27,650 nucleotides of DNA from Pseudomonadota bacterium (GCA_023442085.1 JAEZMT010000187.1:1-27650), one strand, 5' to 3'; positions 7,199 to 15,413 are shown, numbered from the stretch's first letter. Notes: generated by a model from the letters alone, not told the origin. Numbers and translations: made by a program.

Positions 7199-8503
7199 AT
7201 GACCGTCGCACTGTCTCCCCAACCCGCCGCAGCCTCCCAGCGGGACGCGGTTTTGTCCTTCATCACCGAGCAGGCGTGGCTCGATCTCGCCTGCGAACTG
7301 ATCCCCGCCGGGCAGCCGGAGGCGGAGAATCCGCTGGATCCGGATCTGCCGGGGGGAAAGGAAGAGGGCATCGCCCTGCTCCTCGCCGACAAACTGACGG
7401 CGCTCGGTTTCACGGTGGACCTGAAGGCCCGCACGCCCCACCGGCCCAATGTCATCGGCGCACTTACGGGGGGTGGAGAGGGGCCGTCCCTCATCCTCAA
7501 CGATCACCTCGACACCTACCCTGCCGGCGATTGGGCGGCCTGGACCATGACCGGGGGCCATCCCTTCCGGCCGACGCGCCACGGCGATCTGCTCTATGCG
7601 CGCGGCACGTCGGATACGCGCGGCAACCTCGCCTGCACACTGCTCGCGGTGGAGGCAATCCGGGCGGCGGGCGTTCGCCTCAAGGGCACGCTGAAGTGTG
7701 TCTACACGGCGGACGAGGAGAAGAACGGGCCGGACGGCTCCATCTTCCTGCTCGACGAATGCGGCCTCGAAGCCGACTACACCATCGTGTGCGAGCCCAC
7801 CGCCTGGACCGCACCCGATGGCGGATGGGGCATGGGCATCGCCATCGCCAATTGCGGCAACTTCCTCGTGGAGGTCGAGACCACCGGCATCAAGACCCAT
7901 CTGTGGCGACCTGATACCGGCATCAACGCCATCACCAAGATGATGGAGCTGCTGCCGCAGCTCGAACAGATGAGCTTCGCCCATACCCCTGCTCCGCACG
8001 CGGGTGGAACGCCCCCCATGGTCACCGTGCTGCGCATCGCCGGGGGCGTGCCGCGCGAGATGCAGTTTACGCCGGATAGCTGCAAGGCAGTGCTGGGGGT
8101 GGTGGGCATCCTGCCGGGCATGACGCGGGAAAGCGTGATAGCGGATATCAACGCCGTCATCGCCACCGCGCTCGCTGCCGACCCGACCCTGAAGGCCGAG
8201 GCCCGCCCCTTCCCCGGCGCCCTTTTCGTGGATGGCACGGGCGAGCAGGAGGCGGATGCCGAGCCCGTCCGAACCCTGCGCAAGGTCTATGGCGAGGTCC
8301 TTTCGGGCGAGCCGAAGCTCTATCGCAAGAATGCCTTCAACGACACCATCCGCTTCTCCGAGCGCGGCTTCAAGGCCATCACCTTCGGCCCCGGCGAAGA
8401 CGGCTGGGCGCCGGTGAACGAGAGCATCCACATCGGCAAGGCGGTGGCGGCAACGCGCATCCTCGCGCTTACCGTCATGGATCTGCTGGGAGTGGAGGAA
8501 TGA
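7199..8503 (+). CDS. M20-family metallo-deacylase/amidohydrolase (ArgE/DapE-like)
   Basis: A 434-residue dizinc hydrolase that should cut an N-acyl, N-formyl or N-carbamoyl bond. The full ligand set is visible: H103 and D105 (NDHLDTYPAGD), bridging D139 (GTSDTRGN), catalytic E173 and metal E174 (ADEEKNG), E199 (CEPT) and H411 (NESIHI). The lid-domain histidine H234 lies in GIKTHLWRPDTGINAI. GAGG lies five bases before the chosen ATG. It is the first gene of an operon: its stop overlaps the next start (ATGA), and three NitT/TauT-type ABC transporter genes follow. The natural substrate is probably what that transporter imports. The set resembles Bacillus ylmB-thiXYZ (formylaminopyrimidine salvage for thiamin). 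The sigma-54 promoter points instead to nitrogen acquisition, and the sequence alone does not decide. Confidence 0.85.
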   Translation: MTVALSPQPAAASQRDAVLSFITEQAWLDLACELIPAGQPEAENPLDPDLPGGKEEGIALLLADKLTALGFTVDLKARTPHRPNVIGALTGGGEGPSLILNDHLDTYPAGDWAAWTMTGGHPFRPTRHGDLLYARGTSDTRGNLACTLLAVEAIRAAGVRLKGTLKCVYTADEEKNGPDGSIFLLDECGLEADYTIVCEPTAWTAPDGGWGMGIAIANCGNFLVEVETTGIKTHLWRPDTGINAITKMMELLPQLEQMSFAHTPAPHAGGTPPMVTVLRIAGGVPREMQFTPDSCKAVLGVVGILPGMTRESVIADINAVIATALAADPTLKAEARPFPGALFVDGTGEQEADAEPVRTLRKVYGEVLSGEPKLYRKNAFNDTIRFSERGFKAITFGPGEDGWAPVNESIHIGKAVAATRILALTVMDLLGVEE

Positions 8504-9342
8504 GCGCCGTGGAGACCGCTCCCGAGCACGCCTCAAGTCCGGTCCGACCAAGGCTGCTGCCGGCCCGGCTGCGGAAAGCCCTGCCCCGCACGCGGCTCCT
8601 CACGGCGCTGACCGCCGCCACACTCTTCGCGCTGTGGTGGCTCGCGGCCCACTATGCGTGGGTGAACCCGCTGTTCCTGCCGTCACCAATGGCGGTGTGG
8701 GATGCCTTCGTGCGCACAGCCACCGTGGGCTATCAGGGCAGCCTCCTGCACGAGCACCTCATCGCCAGCCTCTACCGGGTGCTGGCGGGCTATGTTCTGG
8801 CCTGCCTCGTGGGCATCCCCCTCGGCATCGTCATGGGCCTCAGCCGCGACGTGAAGGCGGTGTTCGATCCGGTGATCGAATTCTACCGGCCGCTGCCGCC
8901 GCTGGCGCTCTACACCCTCATCGTCATGTGGCTGGGCATCGGCGATGCCTCCAAGGTCGCCATCCTCTTCCTCGCCGCCCTGCCGCCGCTGACCATCAGC
9001 GCCATGCACGCGGCGGCGAGCGTCGATCCGCGCTACGTGAAGGCAGCCAAAAGCCTCGGCGCCAATTCGCGCCAGCTGTTCCGGCACGTCTTCCTGCCCG
9101 CCTGCCTGCCCGGCATCTGCACGGGCATGCGCATCTCGCTCGGCTTCACATACACGGTGCTGGTGGCCGCCGAGATCGTCGCCGCCACCGCCGGCCTCGG
9201 CTGGATGATCTGGGACGCCAGCAAGTTCCTGCTCGGCGATATCGTGATCATGGGCCTGTTCGTCCTCGCCTTCACCGGCATGGCGCTCGATTTCCTCATC
9301 CGCCTCACCGAGCGCGCCCTCACCCCCTGGCGCTTCCGCTGA
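8500..9342 (+). CDS. ABC transporter permease, NitT/TauT/SsuC type
   Basis: A 280-residue inner-membrane permease with about six hydrophobic helices. The family fingerprint is clear: WVNPLFLPSPMAVWDAF after the first helix, PLPPLALYTLIVMWLGIGDASKV before the coupling segment, and the EAA-like loop KAAKSLGANSRQLFRHVFLPACLPGI at about 182-207 that contacts the ATPase. The start codon overlaps the deacylase stop, and a 26-base gap precedes the binding-protein gene, so the four genes are one transcript. The family imports nitrate, taurine, alkanesulfonates, pyrimidines or similar small organics; no specific substrate can be read from this protein. Confidence 0.9.
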   Translation: MSAVETAPEHASSPVRPRLLPARLRKALPRTRLLTALTAATLFALWWLAAHYAWVNPLFLPSPMAVWDAFVRTATVGYQGSLLHEHLIASLYRVLAGYVLACLVGIPLGIVMGLSRDVKAVFDPVIEFYRPLPPLALYTLIVMWLGIGDASKVAILFLAALPPLTISAMHAAASVDPRYVKAAKSLGANSRQLFRHVFLPACLPGICTGMRISLGFTYTVLVAAEIVAATAGLGWMIWDASKFLLGDIVIMGLFVLAFTGMALDFLIRLTERALTPWRFR

Positions 9343-9368
9343 TCCCCTTTCGCCGACTGGAGACTGAG

Positions 9369-10385
9369 ATGAACACGCTTAGACGCACGGCTTCCCTTCT
9401 GCTCGCCGCCGCCTTCTCCCTCGGCCTTTCGGCCGGCGCACGGGCGCAGCAGAAGCCGGAGGGGATCACCATCGGCTATCTCAACCTCGTCAATGCCCAA
9501 CTCGTCACCAAGGCGCTCGGCCTGCACGAGAAATCCGGGGTGCCGATCAAGTGGGTCAAGTTCGGCTCCGGCGGCGACATGAACCGCGCGGTCGCGGCGA
9601 ACCAGGTGGATTTCGGCGGCGTCGGCAACCCGCCCTTCACCCTCGGCGCCACCCGCGCCTTGCCCTACAAGGGCATCTTCGTGCTCAACATGCTCGGCCC
9701 GGTGGAATCCCTCGCCGTGCGCTCGGACAAGAACATCAAGTCCCTGAAGGACCTCGTCGGAAAGACGGCGGCCGCCCCCTTCGGCTCCACCACCCATTAT
9801 CTGTTCATCGCCGCGCTCAAGGAGGCGGGGGTGAACCCCACCGACGTGAAGCTCATCGATCTTTCGCCCTCCGATGCCGTCGCCGCCTGGCTGCGCAAAG
9901 ACATCGACGCGGCCTGGATCTGGGAGCCCAACCTCGACAAGATCGTGAAGAACGGCGGCAAAATCTTCCTCACCAGCGGCGAGATGGCGAAGCGCGGCTA
10001 TCCCACCTGGGACGTGGGCGTGGTGATGAACGACTTCGCCGCCAAGTATCCCGCGCAGGTGGTCGCCTATGTGAAGGCGGAATGCGAGGGCATCGACTAC
10101 TGGCTGAAGCATCCGAAGGAGACGGTGGACATCATCGCCAAGGAATTGTCGCTGCCGGCCGATGACGCCGCGCGCATGATGCAGGGCACCACCATCGTGC
10201 CCTGCCCCGAGCAGCTGACGAAGGACTATCTCGGCACGCCCGGCCAGATCGGCCAGTTCGCCGATACGGCCCTCGCGACAGCCACCTTCCTGAAGGACCA
10301 GGGGCGGCTTCCCACCGTCCTGGACCGGGCCGGCTACGCGGCCTTCATCGATCCGTCCTACCTCGCGAAGGCGCTCGGCAAATGA
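9369..10385 (+). CDS. ABC transporter periplasmic substrate-binding protein, TauA/SsuA-like
   Basis: A 338-residue exported protein. A Sec signal peptide spans about residues 1-26 (basic MNTLRR, a hydrophobic LLLAAAFSLGLSAG core, ARA cleavage site). The mature part has the type-II binding-protein fold of the taurine/aliphatic sulfonate group: GYLNLVNAQLV near the start, VDFGGVGNPPF for the ligand pocket, SLKDLVGKTAAAPFGSTTHY, and DIDAAWIWEPNLDKI near 178-192. The ATG has GGAGA upstream at good spacing; the frame is open further upstream but that part overlaps the permease gene. The stop overlaps the ATPase start (ATGA). It differs clearly from the binding protein at 14351-15337, so the two systems probably take up different, though possibly related, compounds. 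Confidence 0.9.
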   Translation: MNTLRRTASLLLAAAFSLGLSAGARAQQKPEGITIGYLNLVNAQLVTKALGLHEKSGVPIKWVKFGSGGDMNRAVAANQVDFGGVGNPPFTLGATRALPYKGIFVLNMLGPVESLAVRSDKNIKSLKDLVGKTAAAPFGSTTHYLFIAALKEAGVNPTDVKLIDLSPSDAVAAWLRKDIDAAWIWEPNLDKIVKNGGKIFLTSGEMAKRGYPTWDVGVVMNDFAAKYPAQVVAYVKAECEGIDYWLKHPKETVDIIAKELSLPADDAARMMQGTTIVPCPEQLTKDYLGTPGQIGQFADTALATATFLKDQGRLPTVLDRAGYAAFIDPSYLAKALGK

Positions 10386-11260
10386 GCGGCATTCGGGAGG
10401 CCTCCGCGATGGCCCCGCCCCCTCCCCTGCCCACGCACCTCGCCCCCGCACCGGGGCGAGGCCGGCTGCAACTAAAGGACCTCTCCATCGCCTATGGCGA
10501 GGGTACGGCGCGGCGCACGGTGGTCGAGCGCTTCGACCTCGACGTGGAGCCCGGTGAGTTCGTCTGCGTGCTCGGCCCTTCCGGCTGCGGCAAGTCCACG
10601 GTGCTCAATGCGGTGGCGGGCTTCGTCCCCGCCGCGCGCGGGCTTCTGGAAGTAGATGGCGAGACCATCCGCGGCCCCGGCGCGGACCGGGGCATGGTGT
10701 TCCAGCAGGCGACTTTGTTTCCCTGGAAGAGCGTGCTGGACAACGTGGCCTTCGGCCCGCTCATGTCCACTGGGAGCACCTCCACGGCGGAGCAGACGGC
10801 GCGGACCTTCCTCTCGCTCGTCGGTCTTGCTGCGTTCGAAAAGCACTATCCGTCCGAGCTGTCCGGCGGCATGCAGCAGCGCGTGGGCATCGCCCGCGCG
10901 CTCGCCAACTACCCGCGCGTGCTGCTCATGGACGAACCGTTCGGCGCCCTCGACGCGCAGACGCGGGCGATGATGCAGGAAGCGCTCCTGAACATCTGGG
11001 CGGAGTTCCGCACCACGGTTTTGTTCATCACCCACGATATCGAGGAAGCCATCTTCCTCGGCGACCGCGTGGTTGTGATGAGCGCCAATCCGGGGCGCAT
11101 CGTCGCCGACATCCGCGTGGACATTCCCCGCCCCCGCGCGCCGGAGGTGCAGTTCTGCGACGCTTTCGTCGCCATCAAGCGGGAATGCTTCGCCCATATC
11201 CGGTCGGAAACGCTGAAGGCCTTCGCCCACCAGCAGAACGCCGCCGTACCGGCGGCGTGA
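10382..11260 (+). CDS. ABC transporter ATP-binding protein, TauB/SsuB type
   Basis: A 292-residue cytoplasmic ATPase completing the plus-strand importer. Walker A GPSGCGKST is at residues 65-73, the Q-loop at Q108-Q109 (MVFQQATLFPW), the signature LSGGMQQRV at about 160, Walker B LLMDEPFGALD from 181, and the switch histidine H218 (ITHDIEEA). The FPWKSV segment after the Q-loop and the C-terminal SANPGRIVADIRVDIPRPR are typical of the nitrate/sulfonate/taurine importers. The first 25 residues are proline-rich and may not be translated; ATG 10409 is an alternative start. It is the last gene of the operon, and a GC hairpin covers its stop region before the convergent amidase. Confidence 0.9.
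   Translation: MSGIREASAMAPPPPLPTHLAPAPGRGRLQLKDLSIAYGEGTARRTVVERFDLDVEPGEFVCVLGPSGCGKSTVLNAVAGFVPAARGLLEVDGETIRGPGADRGMVFQQATLFPWKSVLDNVAFGPLMSTGSTSTAEQTARTFLSLVGLAAFEKHYPSELSGGMQQRVGIARALANYPRVLLMDEPFGALDAQTRAMMQEALLNIWAEFRTTVLFITHDIEEAIFLGDRVVVMSANPGRIVADIRVDIPRPRAPEVQFCDAFVAIKRECFAHIRSETLKAFAHQQNAAVPAA
11239..11257. terminator. Possible bidirectional terminator hairpin between convergent operons
   Basis: CGCCGCCG-TAC-CGGCGGCG is a perfect 8-bp stem with a 3-base loop, ending just before the ATPase stop codon in the 24-base convergent junction. There is no T tract on either side, so termination is uncertain; it may only reflect alanine-rich codons. Confidence 0.3.
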
Positions 11261-11284
11261 GGCTTCGATGCGGGAGCGGCAGCG

Positions 11285-12661
11285 TCACAACTGCCGCTGG
11301 AACTGCCGCGCGAGACCGGCCACCACACCATCCTGCCCGGCGAGCCCGATGAAGCTGAGCGACGAGGGCAGGCCTGCGCGCGCGGGTGCGCCCGGCGCAG
11401 CGATGGCGCACAGGTCCATGGGAGCCACGAAATAGGTGTAGGTGCCCATCACCGAATTCCGGCCCATAGGGTCCGCCAGCATCTCATCGATGGTGTAGAT
11501 GGTGGGCACGGTGGGCACCACGAAGGCGGCGAAGGCGGCGAGCGCACTTTCGGCCGCGCGCTGAAGTTCGCGCATCCTGTACAGCGTCTCGAACGCCTGC
11601 TTTGCAGAATAGCCGAGCCCCGGCTCGATGGCGGCGAGCGCGGCCGGGTGGACGGCGTCGCGATGAGTGGTGATGATCTCCTCGTACTCGACGAGACGCT
11701 CGGCCACCAGCGCGGACTGGAACACCAGCCGCCCCGCCTCCTCGAACGGCGCGAAATCGATTTCCTCGAGCGTGAAGCCGAGGCCGCGCAGCCGGTCGAG
11801 ATTGGCAGCGAAGGCGGCCTCGGCATCAGCATCGCCGAAGAAGCGCATCTGATCCTTGCGCGGAATAGCGAGGCGGGATGACGGCGCCGGCGCCGGCGCG
11901 GTTCCGATGGCATCCGCATCGCGGCGACTCCAGGGGTCGAGCGCATCATAGCCGGCGATCAGGCCGAGGATCTCGCTCGCGTCATCCACATGGGTCGCGA
12001 AGATAGGGATGCAGTCAAGCAAGCGGCTGTTGTAGACGGCACCGCGCGTGCTCACGAGGCCGAGGGTTGGCCGCAGCCCCACGATGCCATTGCAGGCGGC
12101 CGGAACCCGTCCCGATCCACCCGTGTCGCTTCCCAGCGAGAAGGAAACGATGCCAGCCGCCACGGCCACGCCGGAGCCGGAGCTGGAGCCGCCGGGGATG
12201 AAGGCGGGGTCGAGCGCGTTGCGGCACAAGGGCTCGGGGCTGCGCGTGCCGTTCAGGCCCGTCGCAAACTGATCCAGCGTGTTCTTGCCGATGAGCACGG
12301 CGCCCGCCGCCTCGAGGCGCGTGATGGCGAGCGCGCTCTCCTGCGGCGCCATGGCGACGGCCGGGCAATTGAGCGTCGTCGCCATGCCCGCGACGTGCAG
12401 ATTGTCCTTCACCGAAAACGTGAGGCCGAGCAGGGGAAGGTGCGCGCCGGCCCTGGCGCGCGCTGCAGCCGCAGCCGCAGCGCGTTCCACGTCCGCGCGG
12501 GGAACCAGAGCGGTGAAGATGCCGTCTTCCGCCGCCGCCTGCGCGCGATCGGCTGCGTCCAGCGCCATCGCCACCGGATCGGCTCCGGCGGCGAGCGCCG
12601 CCCGGGCGGTGGCGAAGCCGGCGCCGGCGGGGCGCGCGGCGGGAGCAACCTTGTCAAGCAT
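11285..12661 (-). CDS. Amidase-signature hydrolase, allophanate hydrolase-like, single domain
   Basis: A 458-residue serine amidohydrolase of the amidase-signature family. The Ser-cisSer-Lys triad is K85 (FSVKDN), S159 (PGGSSSGSG) and S183 (DTGGSGRVPA), with exactly the spacing seen in allophanate hydrolase AtzF. Several blocks are typical of that subgroup: LDQFATGLNGTRSPE (129-143), IVGLRPTLGLVSTRGAV, and a DCIPIFA segment after it. Full allophanate hydrolases are near 600 residues with an extra C-terminal domain; this protein has only the amidase part. The start at 12661 overlaps the upstream ATPase stop by 8 bases, and the last gene of a binding-protein/permease/ATPase operon is a natural place for the enzyme that opens the imported compound. 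Allophanate, biuret-type or other amide substrates are possible. Confidence 0.85.
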   Translation of the reverse strand: MLDKVAPAARPAGAGFATARAALAAGADPVAMALDAADRAQAAAEDGIFTALVPRADVERAAAAAAARARAGAHLPLLGLTFSVKDNLHVAGMATTLNCPAVAMAPQESALAITRLEAAGAVLIGKNTLDQFATGLNGTRSPEPLCRNALDPAFIPGGSSSGSGVAVAAGIVSFSLGSDTGGSGRVPAACNGIVGLRPTLGLVSTRGAVYNSRLLDCIPIFATHVDDASEILGLIAGYDALDPWSRRDADAIGTAPAPAPSSRLAIPRKDQMRFFGDADAEAAFAANLDRLRGLGFTLEEIDFAPFEEAGRLVFQSALVAERLVEYEEIITTHRDAVHPAALAAIEPGLGYSAKQAFETLYRMRELQRAAESALAAFAAFVVPTVPTIYTIDEMLADPMGRNSVMGTYTYFVAPMDLCAIAAPGAPARAGLPSSLSFIGLAGQDGVVAGLARQFQRQL

Positions 12662-13502
12662 CGTGGGTCCCTTCGAAGGCCTTCTGGCTCTGCTGTCGGA
12701 TGAGATCGAGACACTCGCGGCGAAGGGCCTGGAACGGCGCGCCAAGCGTCGTCTCGATGGTGCGCGGCCGCGGGAGCTGAACCGCGAGATCGCGGACGAT
12801 GCGCCCCGGTCCCGCGGACATGACGAGCACGCGGTCGGCCAGCAGAACGGCCTCGTCGATATCGTGCGTGACGAAGAGGATGGTGGTGTCCAGCTGCGCC
12901 CACAGACGCAGCAGGCTCTCCTGCATCACCGTCCGGGTCTGGGCGTCGAGCGCGCCGAAAGGTTCGTCCATCAGCAGAATGTTCGGCCGGTTGGCGAGCG
13001 CGCGGGCGATGGCGACGCGCTGCTGCATGCCGCCCGAGAGGGTGTGCGGCAGCGCGTCCGCAGACCGCGAGAGGCCGACCATCTCGATCAGTTCGTCGGC
13101 GATCGCGCGGGCGTCGGCACGTGATTTTCCGGCCATGCGCGGACCATGCGCCACGTTCGCCCGGACCGACTTCCAGGGAAACAGACGGGGCTGCTGGAAC
13201 ACGACGCCCCGATCCGGTCCGGGGCCGGTGACCACCTTTTCGGCAACCACCACCTCGCCCTCATAGGGCGTCTCGAAGCCCGCGACGGCGTTCAGCAAGG
13301 TGGACTTGCCGCAACCGGATGGCCCCAGCAGGCAGATGAACTCGCCCCGGCGCACCTGAAAGGATACCCGGTCAACGGCGGGTATGAGTTCGCCACCGTC
13401 TCGCTCGAAGGCGATGGTGACGTCGCGGACGTCGATCTCGACCTCGCCCATCTGCCGCATCGGCACGGGCGCCGGCTTGCGGATCATCGAGATGATGCTC
13501 AT
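12654..13502 (-). CDS. ABC transporter ATP-binding protein, NitT/TauT type (second system)
   Basis: A 282-residue ATPase with Walker A GPSGCGKST (60-68), Q-loop VFQQPRLFPW (101-110), signature LSGGMQQRV (155-163), Walker B ILLMDEPFGALD (175-186) and H213 (VTHDIDEA). It closely resembles the ATPase at 10382-11260 in the core but differs at both ends, so the cassettes are relatives rather than a recent duplication. The start codon overlaps the permease stop (ATGA), and its own stop overlaps the amidase start, showing tight translational coupling. The reading frame is open for another 370 codons upstream, but that stretch is antiparallel noise over the permease gene and has no family match. Confidence 0.9.
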   Translation of the reverse strand: MSIISMIRKPAPVPMRQMGEVEIDVRDVTIAFERDGGELIPAVDRVSFQVRRGEFICLLGPSGCGKSTLLNAVAGFETPYEGEVVVAEKVVTGPGPDRGVVFQQPRLFPWKSVRANVAHGPRMAGKSRADARAIADELIEMVGLSRSADALPHTLSGGMQQRVAIARALANRPNILLMDEPFGALDAQTRTVMQESLLRLWAQLDTTILFVTHDIDEAVLLADRVLVMSAGPGRIVRDLAVQLPRPRTIETTLGAPFQALRRECLDLIRQQSQKAFEGTHDA

Positions 13503-14338
13503 CGCCACCATACCAGACGCTGCGCCAGCGTCGCAAAGCAGCGATCGGCGATGAAGGAGATGAGGCCCAGCGCCGCGAGGCCGGCGAAGACGAGTCCGGT
13601 CTGCATGTTCTGCTGGGCCAGCTGGATGCGATAGAAGATGCCGGCGAAGGCGCCTGCCAGTTCCGCCGCCACCAGCGTGTAGAAGGAAATCCCGACCGCC
13701 GTGCGGAGCCCGACGACGATGAAGGGGAGCGCGCTCAGAAGCACCACCTCGCCCACCAGCCGTCGGCGGGGCGTGCCGAGCATCTGGGCGGCGCGCACCA
13801 GTCCCTGGTCCACTTTCTGAACGCCGAGGTGAGTGGAAAGCCACACGGTGAAGAACACGCCCCAGACGATCAGGAACACCTTGCCGCTCTCCGACAGCCC
13901 GAACCACAGGATGACGATGGAGACGAAGGCGATGGGAGGGATCGGCCGCAGCACCTGGAACAGCGGGCCGAGCAGTCCGGAGAAGAAAGCGGAGCGCCCC
14001 GTGAGCAGGCCGCAACCGACCCCGACCACGGAACCGACGAGGTAGCCGGTCGCTACACGCTTGAGGCTCGCCACCACGTCCTCGACAAACAGGCCGCTCG
14101 TCACCCATTCCACTGCGGCGCGCGCGACTTCGGTGGGGGCGGGAAAGAGGATCGGATTGACGATCCGCGCCTGCGCGATCAGTTGCCACACCAACAGGAA
14201 CAGCGGGATGGACACCACCCCCACCGCCATGTTGATCCGCTGGGTCAGCCGAGCCTTGCGCCGCCGGCTCGCCCCCGCGGCGGGGAGCGCACCGCTCCTT
14301 GATGGTGAGAGTGCCGCCGGGGGAGAGATATCCGCCAT
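13499..14338 (-). CDS. ABC transporter permease, NitT/TauT type (second system)
   Basis: A 279-residue inner-membrane permease with about six helices. Landmarks are ARIVNPILFPAPTEVARAAV after helix 1, GLLGPLFQVLRPIPPIAFVSI in the middle, and the ATPase-coupling loop RAAQMLGTPRRRLVGEVVLLSALPFI at about 181-206, followed by the AELAGAFAGIFYRI segment. The N-terminal 35 residues are hydrophilic and basic. It starts 12 bases after the binding-protein stop and overlaps the ATPase start, so it belongs to the minus-strand binding protein/permease/ATPase/amidase operon. Substrate not readable from sequence. Confidence 0.9.
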   Translation of the reverse strand: MADISPPAALSPSRSGALPAAGASRRRKARLTQRINMAVGVVSIPLFLLVWQLIAQARIVNPILFPAPTEVARAAVEWVTSGLFVEDVVASLKRVATGYLVGSVVGVGCGLLTGRSAFFSGLLGPLFQVLRPIPPIAFVSIVILWFGLSESGKVFLIVWGVFFTVWLSTHLGVQKVDQGLVRAAQMLGTPRRRLVGEVVLLSALPFIVVGLRTAVGISFYTLVAAELAGAFAGIFYRIQLAQQNMQTGLVFAGLAALGLISFIADRCFATLAQRLVWWR

Positions 14339-14350
14339 GACGCCGGCGCT

Positions 14351-15337
14351 TCAGTTGAGCTTGTAATTGACGCGGGCGGCGTCCAGCGCGCGCAGAGGCT
14401 CGGGAAAGAGGACCACCGCGAAATCCGGCATGCCGGTCACGCCGGGCGGGTGGTTCTTCGTGTCGAGGCGCCACTGGGCATGGGCCTTCAGGGCATCGAT
14501 CTGCTTGGCGCCGATGCCGACCTGATAGACATAGTCGCTCCAGATCGGCTTCAGGTCCTCCGGCTTCATGCCGACGGCCTTGGACACCACCTCGATCGCC
14601 TCCTCGGGATGCGCCTTCACCCACGCTTCGGCGGCGATGAGCGCGGCGAGGAATTTGGAGACGATCTGGGGATTAGCCTTCAGGTAATCCTGCATGACCA
14701 CGATGTTGAAGGTCTCTGAATAGACGCCCTTGGTGTCGAGCAGAACAGCCTCGTCGCCGAGCGCCTTCCTGCCGTTGGAGATGTGGGGTTCCCAGGTGTC
14801 GTAAGCATCGATGCTGCCGGCCGCCATCGCGGGCAGCATCTCCTGGGGCTTCAGATTGACGAGGGTAACATCCTTGGCGGTGAGGCCGGCCTTCTTGAGA
14901 AGCTCGGTGGTGTAGACCTCGCTGCCGGTGCCGGCTGTGTAGGCGATCTTCTTGCCCTTGAGATCGGCGATGGTCTTGATACCCGCTTTCTTCGCGGTCA
15001 GAGTCTTGACGTCCGAATATTCCATGCCCGCCACGAACGCGATGGGCTGCCCCGCCATGGCAGCAGCCGTAACCGGGGCTTCCGCGGTGGTGGCGATATC
15101 GGCGCCGCCGCCGATCACCGTATCAAGAGCCTGCTTGCCGCTGGTGAAATTGCTGACCGTGACATCAAGGCCTTGCTTCTCGAACAGGCCCTGAGCCTTG
15201 GCGACGATGGTCAGCGCCGAGATGGGCGCCAGGTTTTGCGCGAGGCGCGCCTTCACGAGCTCTGCCGCTCCGGCGCTCGAAAACGGACCTAGGAGGAGGG
15301 CCGCGGCAATAACGCTGGAGAGCTTGAAATGCTGCAT
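14351..15337 (-). CDS. ABC transporter periplasmic substrate-binding protein, NMT1/TauA-like (second system)
   Basis: A 328-residue secreted binding protein. The signal peptide is about residues 1-25 (MQHFKLSSVIAAALLLGPFS, ending AGAA). The mature domain carries the NMT1/THI5-like pattern: ISALTIVAKAQGLFEKQGLDV, then GGGADIATTAEAPVTAAAM in the ligand cleft, TIADLKGKKIAYTAGTGSE, and SIDAYDTWEPHISNG. It is the first gene of the minus-strand operon, as expected for the most highly expressed component. The start has only a modest AGAGAG upstream; an in-frame ATG 12 codons earlier would spoil the signal peptide. The AAGCAA-type palindrome lies about 63 bases upstream. Its pocket motifs differ from those of the other binding protein, so a different ligand is likely. 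Confidence 0.9.
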   Translation of the reverse strand: MQHFKLSSVIAAALLLGPFSSAGAAELVKARLAQNLAPISALTIVAKAQGLFEKQGLDVTVSNFTSGKQALDTVIGGGADIATTAEAPVTAAAMAGQPIAFVAGMEYSDVKTLTAKKAGIKTIADLKGKKIAYTAGTGSEVYTTELLKKAGLTAKDVTLVNLKPQEMLPAMAAGSIDAYDTWEPHISNGRKALGDEAVLLDTKGVYSETFNIVVMQDYLKANPQIVSKFLAALIAAEAWVKAHPEEAIEVVSKAVGMKPEDLKPIWSDYVYQVGIGAKQIDALKAHAQWRLDTKNHPPGVTGMPDFAVVLFPEPLRALDAARVNYKLN

Positions 15338-15399
15338 GGCCGGTCTCTCTGGTGCAGTGCACGGATGGGCCATCGAATGCGCCCCGGCCCGGCTTTAGA

Positions 15400-15413
15400 A
15401 GCAATTAATTGCT
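15400..15413. promoter_or_regulatory. Perfect palindrome AGCAATTAATTGCT upstream of the second ABC operon
   Basis: A 14-bp perfect palindrome centred about 70 bases before the binding-protein start codon. In the extended form AAGCAA-TTAA-TTGCTG it matches the site at 6985-7000 at 11 of 12 arm positions with the same 4-base spacer. No clear sigma-54 or sigma-70 promoter could be fixed around it. It is the strongest operator candidate in the 128-base gap between this operon and the SDR gene. Confidence 0.55.

Noticed and set aside
9033..10451. Long antisense open frame opposite the binding protein and permease
   Set aside because: Low-complexity Arg/Gly/His composition and no recognisable domain; the plus strand encodes well-defined ABC components.
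13503..14624. Upstream extension of the second ATPase reading frame by about 370 codons
   Set aside because: It overlaps the permease gene in another frame, has no family similarity, and an ATGA overlap at 13502 gives the normal ATPase length.
15352..15362. GTGCAGTGCAC palindrome as an NtrC binding site
   Set aside because: It lacks the spacing of NtrC sites (TGCACC-N5-GGTGCA) and lies between the likely promoter and the start codon; probably chance.
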